Part shown: one piece after another, positions 1-6,523 of the stretch
How the letters are laid out: every line of letters begins with the position of its first letter
How positions within the stretch are numbered: position 1 is the stretch's first letter
Assembly: GCA_030613445.1 (NCBI GenBank)
Contig: JAUWLY010000166.1
Location: 1-6,528 of the forward strand
From: Candidatus Stahliibacteriota bacterium
GTDB lineage: Bacteria > Hydrothermota > Tepidihabitantia > SM23-42
Direction of reading: 5' to 3'
Length of the DNA stretch: 6,528 nucleotides
The notes under the pieces: model-generated
What the model was told of the DNA's origin: nothing
The model's database searches: none
Seen by the model: only the letters and a program-made list of their open reading frames with translations
Translations under genes and position numbers: made by a program

Positions 1-2
1 AA

Positions 3-1169
3 AGTCCAGCGTATTATGAGGCAGAGGTATCTTTGGAAAAATCGCGCATTTTGTTCTATCAGACTTTAAGCAGTCTCTTACCGACGATCTCATCCACGGC
101 GCAATATACACGAACAGAGATCGATAATGTTGAGACCAGCATGTATTCAGGTACACTAAACCTGAATCAGCCACTTTTTGATCTGGATATAATAAGTTCA
201 GTTTTTGTTAGTGGGCGACAGATAAAAGGCAGCAGGATTCTCTATAAGTCAGAGATCGCTGGTCTGCTCTTGAAGCTCAAGATTGCTTATTATGGTTTGA
301 TAAATGCGCGCGAGCTGCTTAATTCCTCTGAGGTTACGATTGAACGGGCTGAGAAAAACCTTGAGCTGGTTAAGACAAAGTATGAATTGGGTGCGGCATC
401 TAAACTAGAAATGTTACAGGGTGAGGTTTTTTATCTGAGTGCATTGCAAGATAGGGCAAGGGCTAAAACCCTGGAAATTACTGCTCAAGAGGAGCTGAAA
501 CTGGTTATTGGTACGGATAATGATATCTATTTGACTGATACATTAGTGCCGCCAGACAGCATTGAATTCCCGTCACTCGATTCGTTGTTTGCGATCCTGG
601 AATCGGTCAACTACAATATTCAGATTGCCAAGGAAATGAGAAGTGCGGCAAAACTGAATTTAGTATCATCATATCTTAAATTCCTACCGAGGGTTTCTTT
701 TTTTTACGGCTATACATACAGCTCTGACTCGCTGGTTTTTGATTTCCAACACGTAAGGGATAATGCAGCGAGAAACTACGGTATCAGCATGTCATTTCCG
801 ATTTTTGAGATCAAATCGTTGATATTCAATCACCTTAATGCAAAGAAAGAATTCCAGCTCAAGAGATTAGAAAAAGAACGTATTCTGTTAGAAACAGAGA
901 AATCTCTAAAGACGACCTACTTTACTTTGCACGAGTCATATGACCGACTCCAATTTGCCCGCAAGGCTTTTGATGCGGCAAATGAAGCGTCGTCTATTGC
1001 CCGAGAGCAGTATGCACTTGGTCTCGTGTCTTTCTTGGAATTTTTAACTTCTGAAAAGGATCTTTATGAGGCTAAGATGTCCTACAAATCGTCATTGAGC
1101 GAGTTCTATATTCAAAGGGCAAGTCTGTCCTATCTATTGGGTGAATTATCATTCGATAAGGAGCGATAA
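3..1169 (+). CDS. TolC-family outer-membrane efflux protein (5' partial)
   Basis: This is the outer-membrane channel of a tripartite exporter, giving the substrate a path from the periplasmic adaptor to the outside. The frame is open to the left edge. Codons from position 3 (SPAYYEAEVSLEKSR) already match the first helix of the family, so the true start and signal peptide lie upstream. A TTG at 33 is not a credible start. The visible 388 codons show the internal duplication typical of outer-membrane efflux proteins: two halves, each with a beta-strand segment (around TLNLNQPLF and YGISMSFPIF) and long amphipathic helices. The paired signatures KYELGAASKLEMLQGEV and QYALGLVSFLEFLTSEKDL occur at equivalent places. 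Family members are usually about 420 to 480 residues, so perhaps 30 to 70 are missing. The stop overlaps the adaptor start by one base. Family assignment is firm; substrate is unknown. Confidence 0.93.
   Translation, partial: SPAYYEAEVSLEKSRILFYQTLSSLLPTISSTAQYTRTEIDNVETSMYSGTLNLNQPLFDLDIISSVFVSGRQIKGSRILYKSEIAGLLLKLKIAYYGLINARELLNSSEVTIERAEKNLELVKTKYELGAASKLEMLQGEVFYLSALQDRARAKTLEITAQEELKLVIGTDNDIYLTDTLVPPDSIEFPSLDSLFAILESVNYNIQIAKEMRSAAKLNLVSSYLKFLPRVSFFYGYTYSSDSLVFDFQHVRDNAARNYGISMSFPIFEIKSLIFNHLNAKKEFQLKRLEKERILLETEKSLKTTYFTLHESYDRLQFARKAFDAANEASSIAREQYALGLVSFLEFLTSEKDLYEAKMSYKSSLSEFYIQRASLSYLLGELSFDKER
1158..1163 (+). promoter_or_regulatory. Ribosome binding site of the adaptor gene
   Basis: AAGGAG lies five bases before the ATG at 1169, inside the last codons of the channel gene. 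It fixes the adaptor start and permits direct initiation as well as coupling through the TAATG stop/start overlap. It is the best Shine-Dalgarno sequence among the visible starts of the four-gene operon. Confidence 0.8.
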
Positions 1170-2278
1170 TGAAAAAGAAGATTTTAATAGCGATTGGTGC
1201 CATCATCATAATATCTATAGTCATAATATTGAACCTGAGCCAGCGCGAAGGTGGAAAAGATATTGAAGTTGAACTCGTTGCCAAGGGCGATATTGTTTCT
1301 AAGGTTGCAGCATCAGGCGAACTACGGGCAAAATCCCAGGTAGATATTTCGGCTGAAACAATCGGTCGAATTCAGAAGATATATTTCCAGGAAGGAGATC
1401 ATGTACAAAAAGGTAATTTACTAATTGCTTTGGATGATGTCAAAGCCAGGGCGAGTAAGAAGCTTGCCCAAGCGCAGTTAAAGCAGGCTGAGCAAGACTG
1501 TGAGCGAGGTAAAAAGCTCTTTGAGAAAGAATTAATATCAAGAGAAAGTTATGAAAAAATAGCACTGAGTTATGAAATGGCAAAAGCGCAGTTTGAGCAA
1601 GCTTACGATGCTTATAAGAAAACCAGGATCTATGCCCCTATTTCCGGGAAAATAATGAAGATTAATGTTGAAGAAGGTGAGACTGCGGTTATGGGTACGA
1701 TGAACTATCAGGGTACGGTGCTTGTAACGATTGCAGATTTATCGCAGATGCTTGCCGTGGTTACGATCGATGAGACTGATGTGCCCACGGTTGAAGTCGG
1801 TCAGGTCGCAGAGGTTATCGCCGATGCCTTACCTGATTCAACCTATCCTGGGGTTGTTACCAAGGTTGGTTTGATGCCCATCACGAGCCAGTTAACGACT
1901 GAGCAAGCGACTGATTTTGAGGTTGAAATAGAACTGGATGTATTCTCACCATTTCTTAGACCGGGGATGAATGTTAAAACCGACATTATCACTGATAAGA
2001 AATCAGATGTTCTGACTGTTCCAATTCAGGCATCAGGCAAACGAAAGATTGATGATAAGCTCAAAGAAACTGTCTTTGTTGTCCAGGAGGGCAAGGCAGT
2101 ACTCACTGAAATCCTCGTAGGGGTATCGAGCGACACAGAAATTGAGATTATCTCAGGTATCAAAGAGGGTGATACAGTGATCATTGGTCCGTATCGTGTC
2201 CTTTCGAAACTAAAGGATGGACAAGGGGTTAAATTTGAGATTAAAGATGAGGACGAGTCGGATTCCTCATCAGAATAA
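1169..2278 (+). CDS. MacA-like periplasmic adaptor (membrane-fusion protein)
   Basis: This adaptor bridges the inner-membrane ABC permease and the outer-membrane channel. Residues 5-22 form one hydrophobic anchor after MKKK. There is no lipobox cysteine, so it should be an uncleaved inner-membrane anchor with a periplasmic body. Domains in order: first half of the lipoyl domain (about 56-90, with GRIQKIYFQEGDHVQKGNLL), an alpha-hairpin (about 92-150), second lipoyl half (about 151-190, with IYAPISGKI and VEEGE), a beta-barrel (about 194-275, with FLRPGMNVKTDI) and a membrane-proximal domain (about 279-356). The hairpin carries R113, L117 and S124, with the spacing of the RLS motif that AcrA/MacA-type adaptors use to dock on TolC. 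The last 11 residues are acidic and serine-rich. At 369 residues it is near E. coli MacA length. The AAGGAG upstream supports the start. The following ATPase and permease place it in a MacAB-type rather than an RND pump. Confidence 0.93.
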   Translation: MKKKILIAIGAIIIISIVIILNLSQREGGKDIEVELVAKGDIVSKVAASGELRAKSQVDISAETIGRIQKIYFQEGDHVQKGNLLIALDDVKARASKKLAQAQLKQAEQDCERGKKLFEKELISRESYEKIALSYEMAKAQFEQAYDAYKKTRIYAPISGKIMKINVEEGETAVMGTMNYQGTVLVTIADLSQMLAVVTIDETDVPTVEVGQVAEVIADALPDSTYPGVVTKVGLMPITSQLTTEQATDFEVEIELDVFSPFLRPGMNVKTDIITDKKSDVLTVPIQASGKRKIDDKLKETVFVVQEGKAVLTEILVGVSSDTEIEIISGIKEGDTVIIGPYRVLSKLKDGQGVKFEIKDEDESDSSSE

Positions 2279-2283
2279 GTGTA

Positions 2284-2970
2284 ATGAAGAAGAAAACAGA
2301 TGTTATATGTCGTGCCGTAGATATCGAGAAAACCTATTGGCTAGGTAAGGTTGCAGTTGAAGCGCTACGTGGTGTTAGCCTTGATATTGAAAGGAACGAT
2401 TATATTTCTATTATGGGTCCTTCAGGTTCTGGAAAGTCAACCTTGGTTCACATCCTTAGTTGTCTCGATACGCCTACTTCAGGTAAATACTATCTTGAAA
2501 ATACCCTTGTCTCTAAATATTCTGATGAAGAGCTCGCCAAAGTGAGGAACAAATTTTTCGGCTTTATTTTTCAAAGCTTCAGTCTTTTACCCCGGCTGAG
2601 TGCTTTGGATAACGTGGCATTGCCTTTGATCTACAGGAACGTAAGTAAACATGAACGCATCGCAAAGGCAAAGGAGATAATCGATAATGTAGGATTGGCT
2701 GATCGAATGCACCACCGACCCAATGAACTGTCCGGTGGTGAGTGCCAGCGCGTGGCTATTGCACGCGCTTTGGTAAATGATCCAAAAGTGATATATGCTG
2801 ATGAGCCGACTGGCAATTTGGATTCAAAGACCGGCGCTGAGATAATGGAGATATTTGACCGTCTTGTTGATGAAGGGAATACCGTGGTTATGGTGACTCA
2901 CGATATGAATGTGGCAGCGCATGCGAGAAGAACCGTAAAGCTGGCGGATGGACGGATAATCAATGACTGA
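2284..2970 (+). CDS. MacB/LolD-type ABC transporter ATPase
   Basis: This is the cytoplasmic nucleotide-binding subunit that hydrolyses ATP to drive the permease. All key motifs are present: Walker A GPSGSGKST (45-53), Q-loop glutamine Q97 in FIFQSF, signature LSGGE (149-153) followed by CQRVAIARAL, Walker B VIYADEP with catalytic E174, D-loop GNLD (177-180) and switch histidine H206 in VTHD. At 228 residues it has the usual length of LolD/MacB-like stand-alone ATPases. In E. coli MacB the ATPase and permease are one chain; here they are separate genes. The gene begins five bases after the adaptor stop and no clear Shine-Dalgarno sequence precedes its ATG, so initiation probably depends on reinitiation by ribosomes leaving the adaptor gene. 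The fifth signature residue is Glu rather than the commoner Gln, a known variant. LolD of the lipoprotein system is a close relative, but the adaptor and channel neighbours favour a MacB-type role. Confidence 0.95.
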   Translation: MKKKTDVICRAVDIEKTYWLGKVAVEALRGVSLDIERNDYISIMGPSGSGKSTLVHILSCLDTPTSGKYYLENTLVSKYSDEELAKVRNKFFGFIFQSFSLLPRLSALDNVALPLIYRNVSKHERIAKAKEIIDNVGLADRMHHRPNELSGGECQRVAIARALVNDPKVIYADEPTGNLDSKTGAEIMEIFDRLVDEGNTVVMVTHDMNVAAHARRTVKLADGRIIND

Positions 2971-4213
2971 TATCGTGTCAAAACTCACCCTTTCTTTTCA
3001 GACATTCCGAAGCCACCGACTAAGATCCTTTCTTACAATGCTAGGTATAATCATCGGGGTCACAACGGTAATCGCAATTCTTTCTTTAATAGAGGGACTC
3101 AACCGTACAGTTGCTGAACAGGTACAGTCGATCGGCTCAGACCTCATCTTTCTCCAGAAATTCTCCTGGGTCCAAACTGGTCACCGGGATTTGGACAAAC
3201 TGGCCGGTCGTCCAGATTTGCTTCCAGATGATGCTGAGGCGATCACCAAGTTGAGCTCGGTTGAAATCGCGATCCCCCAGATCAGTCGACAGCTGCAGAA
3301 ACTGAAATACAAGAACAATGAAGTGTCGAACTCATCAATAGCTGGTTCTGATGAAAACTACTCATCGGTGAACAACTATGCAGTCGAAAGTGGTCGGGAT
3401 TTTTCAAGAGATGACATTTTACACCGCCGCGCGGTTGGGATCATAGGTTCGTACATAGCGACTAATCTCTTCCCCGATGAAACTGCGGTTGGGAAAGACC
3501 TGCATCTCAATGGTCACCGTGTTAAAATCATCGGTGTATTTAAAGAGAAAGGGACATTTTTTGGAAACAGTCTTGATGATTATATCCTCATCCCATACAC
3601 TGTTTTTGAAAAGTTTTTTCCGAGACCTAGAGGATCATTATGGTCGCGGGTCTATGGTGGTTATAGTATTAGTATTAAGGCAAAGGATGGGATGAAAATC
3701 GAGGAGACGATTGACCAAGTACGCGAGCTAATGCGGCGGCGTCATGGTCTCGGCTTTGATGAAGACGATGATTTTGAACTAAACACGCAGCAAATACTCA
3801 TGGATCTTTACCAAAGTATAACAAATGTAGGATTTATCGCCATTATAGCAATCGCCGCTATTTCATTGGTCGTTGGTGGGATCGGGATTATGAACATTAT
3901 GCTCGTCTCGGTTGCCGAAAGGACACGCGAAATCGGCATCCGCAAAGCAGTTGGTGCTTCAAACAATAATATTCTCGCACAATTTCTCATTGAATCAATT
4001 GTCCTGGCTTTGGTCGGTGGTTTAATCGGTATTGTATTTGGAATGCTGTTGGCTTGGTTGATTTCAGCGGTGTCGCCCCTCAAGGCATCAGTGTCTTTTT
4101 GGATGATACTGCTCGGATTCGGATTTTCCGCGTCAGTCGGTATATTTTTTGGGATTTATCCAGCACGTCGGGCGGCTTCACTCAACCCGATTGAAGCACT
4201 CAGGTACGAATAG
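2963..4213 (+). CDS. MacB/FtsX-type ABC transporter permease
   Basis: This is the inner-membrane subunit that couples ATP hydrolysis to movement of the periplasmic adaptor and channel (mechanotransmission, as known for MacB). The 416 residues show the standard layout: an amphipathic N-terminus, TM1 (about 24-44, MLGIIIGVTTVIAIL), a large periplasmic domain (about 46-288, containing GIIGSYIATNLFP and GVFKEKGTFFGNS), then TM2 (about 290-315), TM3 (about 341-369) and TM4 (about 378-400). The conserved cytoplasmic segment ERTREIGIRKAVGAS (319-333) follows TM2, and the C-terminus ends YPARRAASLNPIEALRYE, as in FtsX-domain permeases. The ATG lies inside the ATPase gene, giving an 8-nt overlap, with only a weak GGA six bases upstream, so translation is probably coupled. 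It lacks the fused ATPase of E. coli MacB, which the preceding gene supplies. A single permease gene implies a homodimer, unlike LolC/LolE. This is the last gene of the operon. Confidence 0.95.
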   Translation: MTDIVSKLTLSFQTFRSHRLRSFLTMLGIIIGVTTVIAILSLIEGLNRTVAEQVQSIGSDLIFLQKFSWVQTGHRDLDKLAGRPDLLPDDAEAITKLSSVEIAIPQISRQLQKLKYKNNEVSNSSIAGSDENYSSVNNYAVESGRDFSRDDILHRRAVGIIGSYIATNLFPDETAVGKDLHLNGHRVKIIGVFKEKGTFFGNSLDDYILIPYTVFEKFFPRPRGSLWSRVYGGYSISIKAKDGMKIEETIDQVRELMRRRHGLGFDEDDDFELNTQQILMDLYQSITNVGFIAIIAIAAISLVVGGIGIMNIMLVSVAERTREIGIRKAVGASNNNILAQFLIESIVLALVGGLIGIVFGMLLAWLISAVSPLKASVSFWMILLGFGFSASVGIFFGIYPARRAASLNPIEALRYE

Positions 4214-4216
4214 TTA

Positions 4217-4247
4217 TTGGGGTCAGGTCTTGACTTAGAGACATAAC
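4217..4247 (+). repeat. Left arm of the 31-bp inverted repeat
   Basis: The left arm begins TTGGGGTCAGG and ends AGACATAAC. It pairs with the arm at 4322-4352 in 30 of 31 positions. It contains the internal GTCA/TGAC mini-palindrome with loop GGTCT. Confidence 0.9.
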
Positions 4248-4321
4248 AGTATTTGTGATTGATATCTTTATTTTGTATCACTTTAAAAAACACCGCCATC
4301 CATGTTATTATTGCTACGGGA

Positions 4322-4352
4322 GTTATGTCTCTAAGTCAATACCTGACCCCAA
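4322..4352 (-). repeat. Right arm of the 31-bp inverted repeat
   Basis: Read on the minus strand this arm starts TTGGGGTCAGG and ends AGACATAAC, like the left arm, differing only by A for C at the thirteenth base. On this strand the inner palindrome loop is GGTAT instead of GGTCT. Confidence 0.9.
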
Positions 4353-4371
4353 AGTCAAAAATAGAAAACAG

Positions 4372-4413
4372 GATATAAAAAAGGGGGCATGAAAATGCCC
4401 CCTTTTTTATATC
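4372..4413. terminator. Bidirectional intrinsic terminator
   Basis: A perfect 19-bp stem (4372-4390 with 4395-4413) encloses the tetraloop GAAA. The GC-rich core is GGGGGCAT/ATGCCCCC, flanked by six A on the left and six T on the right, so either strand yields a strong hairpin followed by a U-run. It lies between two converging genes: 158 bases after the permease stop and 13 bases before the stop of the minus-strand OmpA-family gene. It should end both the exporter operon transcript and the OmpA-family transcript. Confidence 0.93.
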
Positions 4414-4426
4414 TGCGTTTGAATTG

Positions 4427-6520
4427 CTACCAGCTGAGAATCTTGAATTCGATTCTTCTGTTCATATCGCGACCAGACTTTGTGCGGTTGTCAGCGATTG
4501 GCTGTGATTCACCATAACCAATTGCAATCAAGCGAATGGGATCGATGTTATGGTATCTGATTAGATAGTCTCTTACTGAGTTTGCTCTCTGATAGGAGAG
4601 TTTCTGGTTATAAGAATCAGAACCAATACTATCGGTATGTCCGCTTATCTCAACTCTCATCTTAGGCTTCACTTTAAATACTTTAGCAGCATCATCGAGT
4701 ACTGGATATGAGGTTGGTTTGATGACGGCTGAGTTGAAGTCGAAATAAATACCTTTAAGAACAATCTTTTCACCAACCTTAGGGATCGGTTTCAAGGTGA
4801 AGTTATGGATTTTGGTTTCGTCCTTTGCAAGAACAATGGGTGCACTCTCCGGTACGTAATCAACCGCTTCGATCTTGACTGAGTATGTTCCAGGTGGAAT
4901 AGTAACTTTATATATACCAGTGCTTGGGTCGGTTGTGACCTTAGGTATATTGGTATCGATAAATATGAGCTGGGCAAGCAAAGGTTTCCCAGTATCAAAT
5001 TCAGAGATTTTACCGGTGAGAATTGCCTGATCAACACCAATCTTAGTAAGTGCAATATCGATAACTTTGCTTTCATCTTCTTGAAGCGTAACAACTTTTT
5101 CATTGAACTGATAGTTTGTCGCTTCGACGTGGAGTCGATAAGTGGCTGGCGCTAGTGTAATACTGTACATGCCAGAAGTATCTGAACTGATCGCCTTTAC
5201 TTCAGTTTGCGGGAATGTTATCTCGGCAACGATCGGCTCTTTTGTTTCCAGATCATAGATCTTGCCGATGATTTTTGATACAGGTTTCGTGTTGAGGGCA
5301 AAGTCAAGGACGATTTGATCACCGTCTTTTAGCACCATCCCCTGTTCCTTCCAACGATACCCTGGAGCTTCAACATGGACACGGTAACTACCGGGTGAAA
5401 AAGATGTCTCGTAGAAACCAACATCGCCAGTCTGGATTGCTTCTTTTTCAGAGCCAGGGAAACTAATTGTTGCATTCACCGATTCGCTGGTTTTGGCATT
5501 GTAGACCTTACCTGAGACTTTGGCAATTGGAATGTGGATTTTCTCTTTCTTCACCAGATCAGTACCACCTGAAAGGTTGAAGAATATCTTCCACCACATA
5601 TCAGTAACCGTGGGGCTCACGATACCTAATTCACATCCGATATCAAAGCTCACATTTCTACTGCCGAATCGTACGCCCGGCGTTACCCATAATGATTCTT
5701 CTTTGGCATCCACATCAAACATACCAAAGGCCTCAAATAATATTCTTGCATCCTCGTGAGGAATCAACTGGATACCAAAAGCATGCTGAAGGTAATCTGC
5801 CCTTATGTAGTTATTATCGAATTCAGCGGAATCGACGTAGAATGGTCTATGGTCTACTCCGGTGAACAGATAGCCACCATTGAGATGTGCGGCAATTGGA
5901 CCGATCCTGAAGTCAACAAGACCAGTGATTCCAATATCAAGGTTATGTGGTATGTGGGGAGGAAAATTAGGCCAAACCGGAGTCGCACCGCTGCCTCCGA
6001 CAAAAGAATCTGCATAGAATTGTTCATCGCGATATAGTGCATTACCAAACCATTCTTCTGATAATCCTGGGCCAATGTCGACATAAACGTCAAGTCCAAA
6101 AGCGTATTTTAAGGGAGTTATCTTATCAATGATAAACGGATAACCTCCCTTTGCACCGATTTTAATCGACTTCAATCCAATTACCGGATCTGGATCACCA
6201 CGATCAATAGGATAATTATTCATCTCAAACCATTTCATGTATGGTGTGAAATCAACTCGTGCATCGATATAGTCGATGATTGAATATGTTATACCAGTTG
6301 AGACGTGGAAAAAGTGCTTGCGGTCAGTTACATCCTGACCACCTTGGAAAGTTCCCATTGCCACGTACCGTTCTTGCGGAGCGATATGGAATGTAAGCAC
6401 ACCCATATTAAAAGGTTCTGCATATTGCAGTTTAAACATACCTCGACCGCCATAGATTGTTGTTTCCTGTGCTAAGAGGAATACTGGTATTGCACAAAAA
6501 ACAAGGAAAAGCTTCTTCAT
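4427..6520 (-). CDS. OmpA-family outer-membrane protein with three carboxypeptidase-regulatory-like modules
   Basis: This is a predicted outer-membrane protein of 697 residues that anchors the envelope to peptidoglycan. Order of parts: signal peptide (1-17, MKKLFLVFCAIPVFLLA, probable cleavage before Q18); a Gly- and aromatic-rich region (about 20-320) with alternating patterns typical of an outer-membrane beta-barrel; three tandem beta-sandwich modules (335-410, 417-492, 501-578) resembling carboxypeptidase regulatory-like domains; and a C-terminal OmpA domain (about 590-696). The OmpA domain has YFDFNSAVIKP, GHTDSIGS, LSYQRANSVRDYL, GYGESQPIADN and GRDMNRRIEF. D630 and R645 match the pair that contacts diaminopimelate in peptidoglycan-bound OmpA domains. 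GAGGT just before the ATG supports the start. It converges on the exporter operon and is probably a separate unit. Barrel topology and cellular role are inferred; the OmpA domain is certain. Confidence 0.93.
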   Translation of the reverse strand: MKKLFLVFCAIPVFLLAQETTIYGGRGMFKLQYAEPFNMGVLTFHIAPQERYVAMGTFQGGQDVTDRKHFFHVSTGITYSIIDYIDARVDFTPYMKWFEMNNYPIDRGDPDPVIGLKSIKIGAKGGYPFIIDKITPLKYAFGLDVYVDIGPGLSEEWFGNALYRDEQFYADSFVGGSGATPVWPNFPPHIPHNLDIGITGLVDFRIGPIAAHLNGGYLFTGVDHRPFYVDSAEFDNNYIRADYLQHAFGIQLIPHEDARILFEAFGMFDVDAKEESLWVTPGVRFGSRNVSFDIGCELGIVSPTVTDMWWKIFFNLSGGTDLVKKEKIHIPIAKVSGKVYNAKTSESVNATISFPGSEKEAIQTGDVGFYETSFSPGSYRVHVEAPGYRWKEQGMVLKDGDQIVLDFALNTKPVSKIIGKIYDLETKEPIVAEITFPQTEVKAISSDTSGMYSITLAPATYRLHVEATNYQFNEKVVTLQEDESKVIDIALTKIGVDQAILTGKISEFDTGKPLLAQLIFIDTNIPKVTTDPSTGIYKVTIPPGTYSVKIEAVDYVPESAPIVLAKDETKIHNFTLKPIPKVGEKIVLKGIYFDFNSAVIKPTSYPVLDDAAKVFKVKPKMRVEISGHTDSIGSDSYNQKLSYQRANSVRDYLIRYHNIDPIRLIAIGYGESQPIADNRTKSGRDMNRRIEFKILSW
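4787..5020 (-). other. Regulatory-like module 3 of the OmpA-family protein
   Basis: Residues 501-578 begin LTGKISEFDTGKPLLAQLIF, with TGIYKVTIPPGTYSVKIEA and a closing HNFTLKPI. It starts 84 residues after module 2. The following KPIPKVGEKI leads directly into the OmpA domain. Confidence 0.75.
5045..5272 (-). other. Regulatory-like module 2 of the OmpA-family protein
   Basis: Residues 417-492 begin IIGKIYDLETKEPIVAEITF, with SGMYSITLAPATYRLHVEA and a closing IDIALTK. It starts 82 residues after module 1 and is clearly homologous to it by eye, including the shared segment YR-HVEA. Confidence 0.75.
5291..5518 (-). other. Regulatory-like module 1 of the OmpA-family protein
   Basis: Residues 335-410 begin VSGKVYNAKTSESVNATISF, with GFYETSFSPGSYRVHVEAPGY and a closing LDFALN. 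This is the first of three related beta-sandwich units, with the usual pattern of SGK/IGK/TGK start, a G-x-Y turn, P-x-x-Y-x-x-x-x-E-A and a terminal hydrophobic strand. Confidence 0.75.
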
Positions 6521-6523
6521 TAT

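Larger units (their letters stand above)
4217..4352. repeat. 136-bp element bounded by 31-bp inverted repeats
   Basis: The arms at 4217-4247 and 4322-4352 are reverse complements over 31 bases with one mismatch (C4229 facing T4340). Homology stops sharply on both sides. The 74 bases between are AT-rich with no coding potential. Each arm also contains a short internal palindrome, GTCA, five bases, TGAC, at 4222-4234 and 4335-4347. The block starts three bases after the permease stop. This looks like a small non-autonomous mobile element or a pair of REP-like units in opposite orientation, possibly spread by a REP-associated Y1 transposase encoded elsewhere. No target-site duplication is seen. 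As RNA it could fold into a long hairpin at the 3' end of the exporter mRNA. The repeat is certain; the mobile nature is inference. Confidence 0.7.

Noticed and set aside
33..35. TTG as the start codon of the channel gene
   Set aside because: The reading frame continues to the window edge, and the upstream codons match the family's first helix. A start here would also leave no signal peptide, so the gene is cut by the window.
1072..1284. Minus-strand open frame of 70 codons with a hydrophobic stretch
   Set aside because: It is antisense to the channel/adaptor junction, and its hydrophobic part mirrors the AT-rich anchor codons of the adaptor. It has no ribosome binding site or family resemblance.
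3808..4083. Minus-strand open frame of 91 codons within the permease gene
   Set aside because: It lies wholly antisense to the transmembrane segments and conserved motifs of a well-supported gene, and its protein has no recognisable features.
2284..4213. LolCDE lipoprotein-release transporter
   Set aside because: The ATPase resembles LolD, but there is a single permease gene, and an RLS-bearing adaptor plus a TolC-family channel precede it in the same operon, which fits MacAB-TolC.
4255..4281. GTGAT/ATCAC hairpin in the centre of the 136-bp element
   Set aside because: The stem is only five base pairs with a 17-base loop, which is expected by chance in AT-rich DNA.
4319..4322. GGAG next to the right arm as the tetranucleotide mark of RAYT-type REPs
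   Set aside because: The equivalent place at the left arm has no such tetranucleotide (ACTG on the matching strand), so the match is not consistent.
4214..4356. Target-site duplication around the 136-bp element
   Set aside because: The flanks TTA on the left and AGT on the right show no direct repeat. Absence is compatible with IS200/IS605-type movement but gives no positive support.
4792..5103. Overlapping minus-strand frame of 103 codons in the module region
   Set aside because: It is in an alternative frame of the same strand over clearly homologous modules 2 and 3, whose conserved repeats prove the main frame.
5520..6037. Two plus-strand open frames within the OmpA-family gene
   Set aside because: Both run antisense through the barrel region, with no plausible initiation signals and no recognisable protein features. 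They are shadows of the minus-strand gene.
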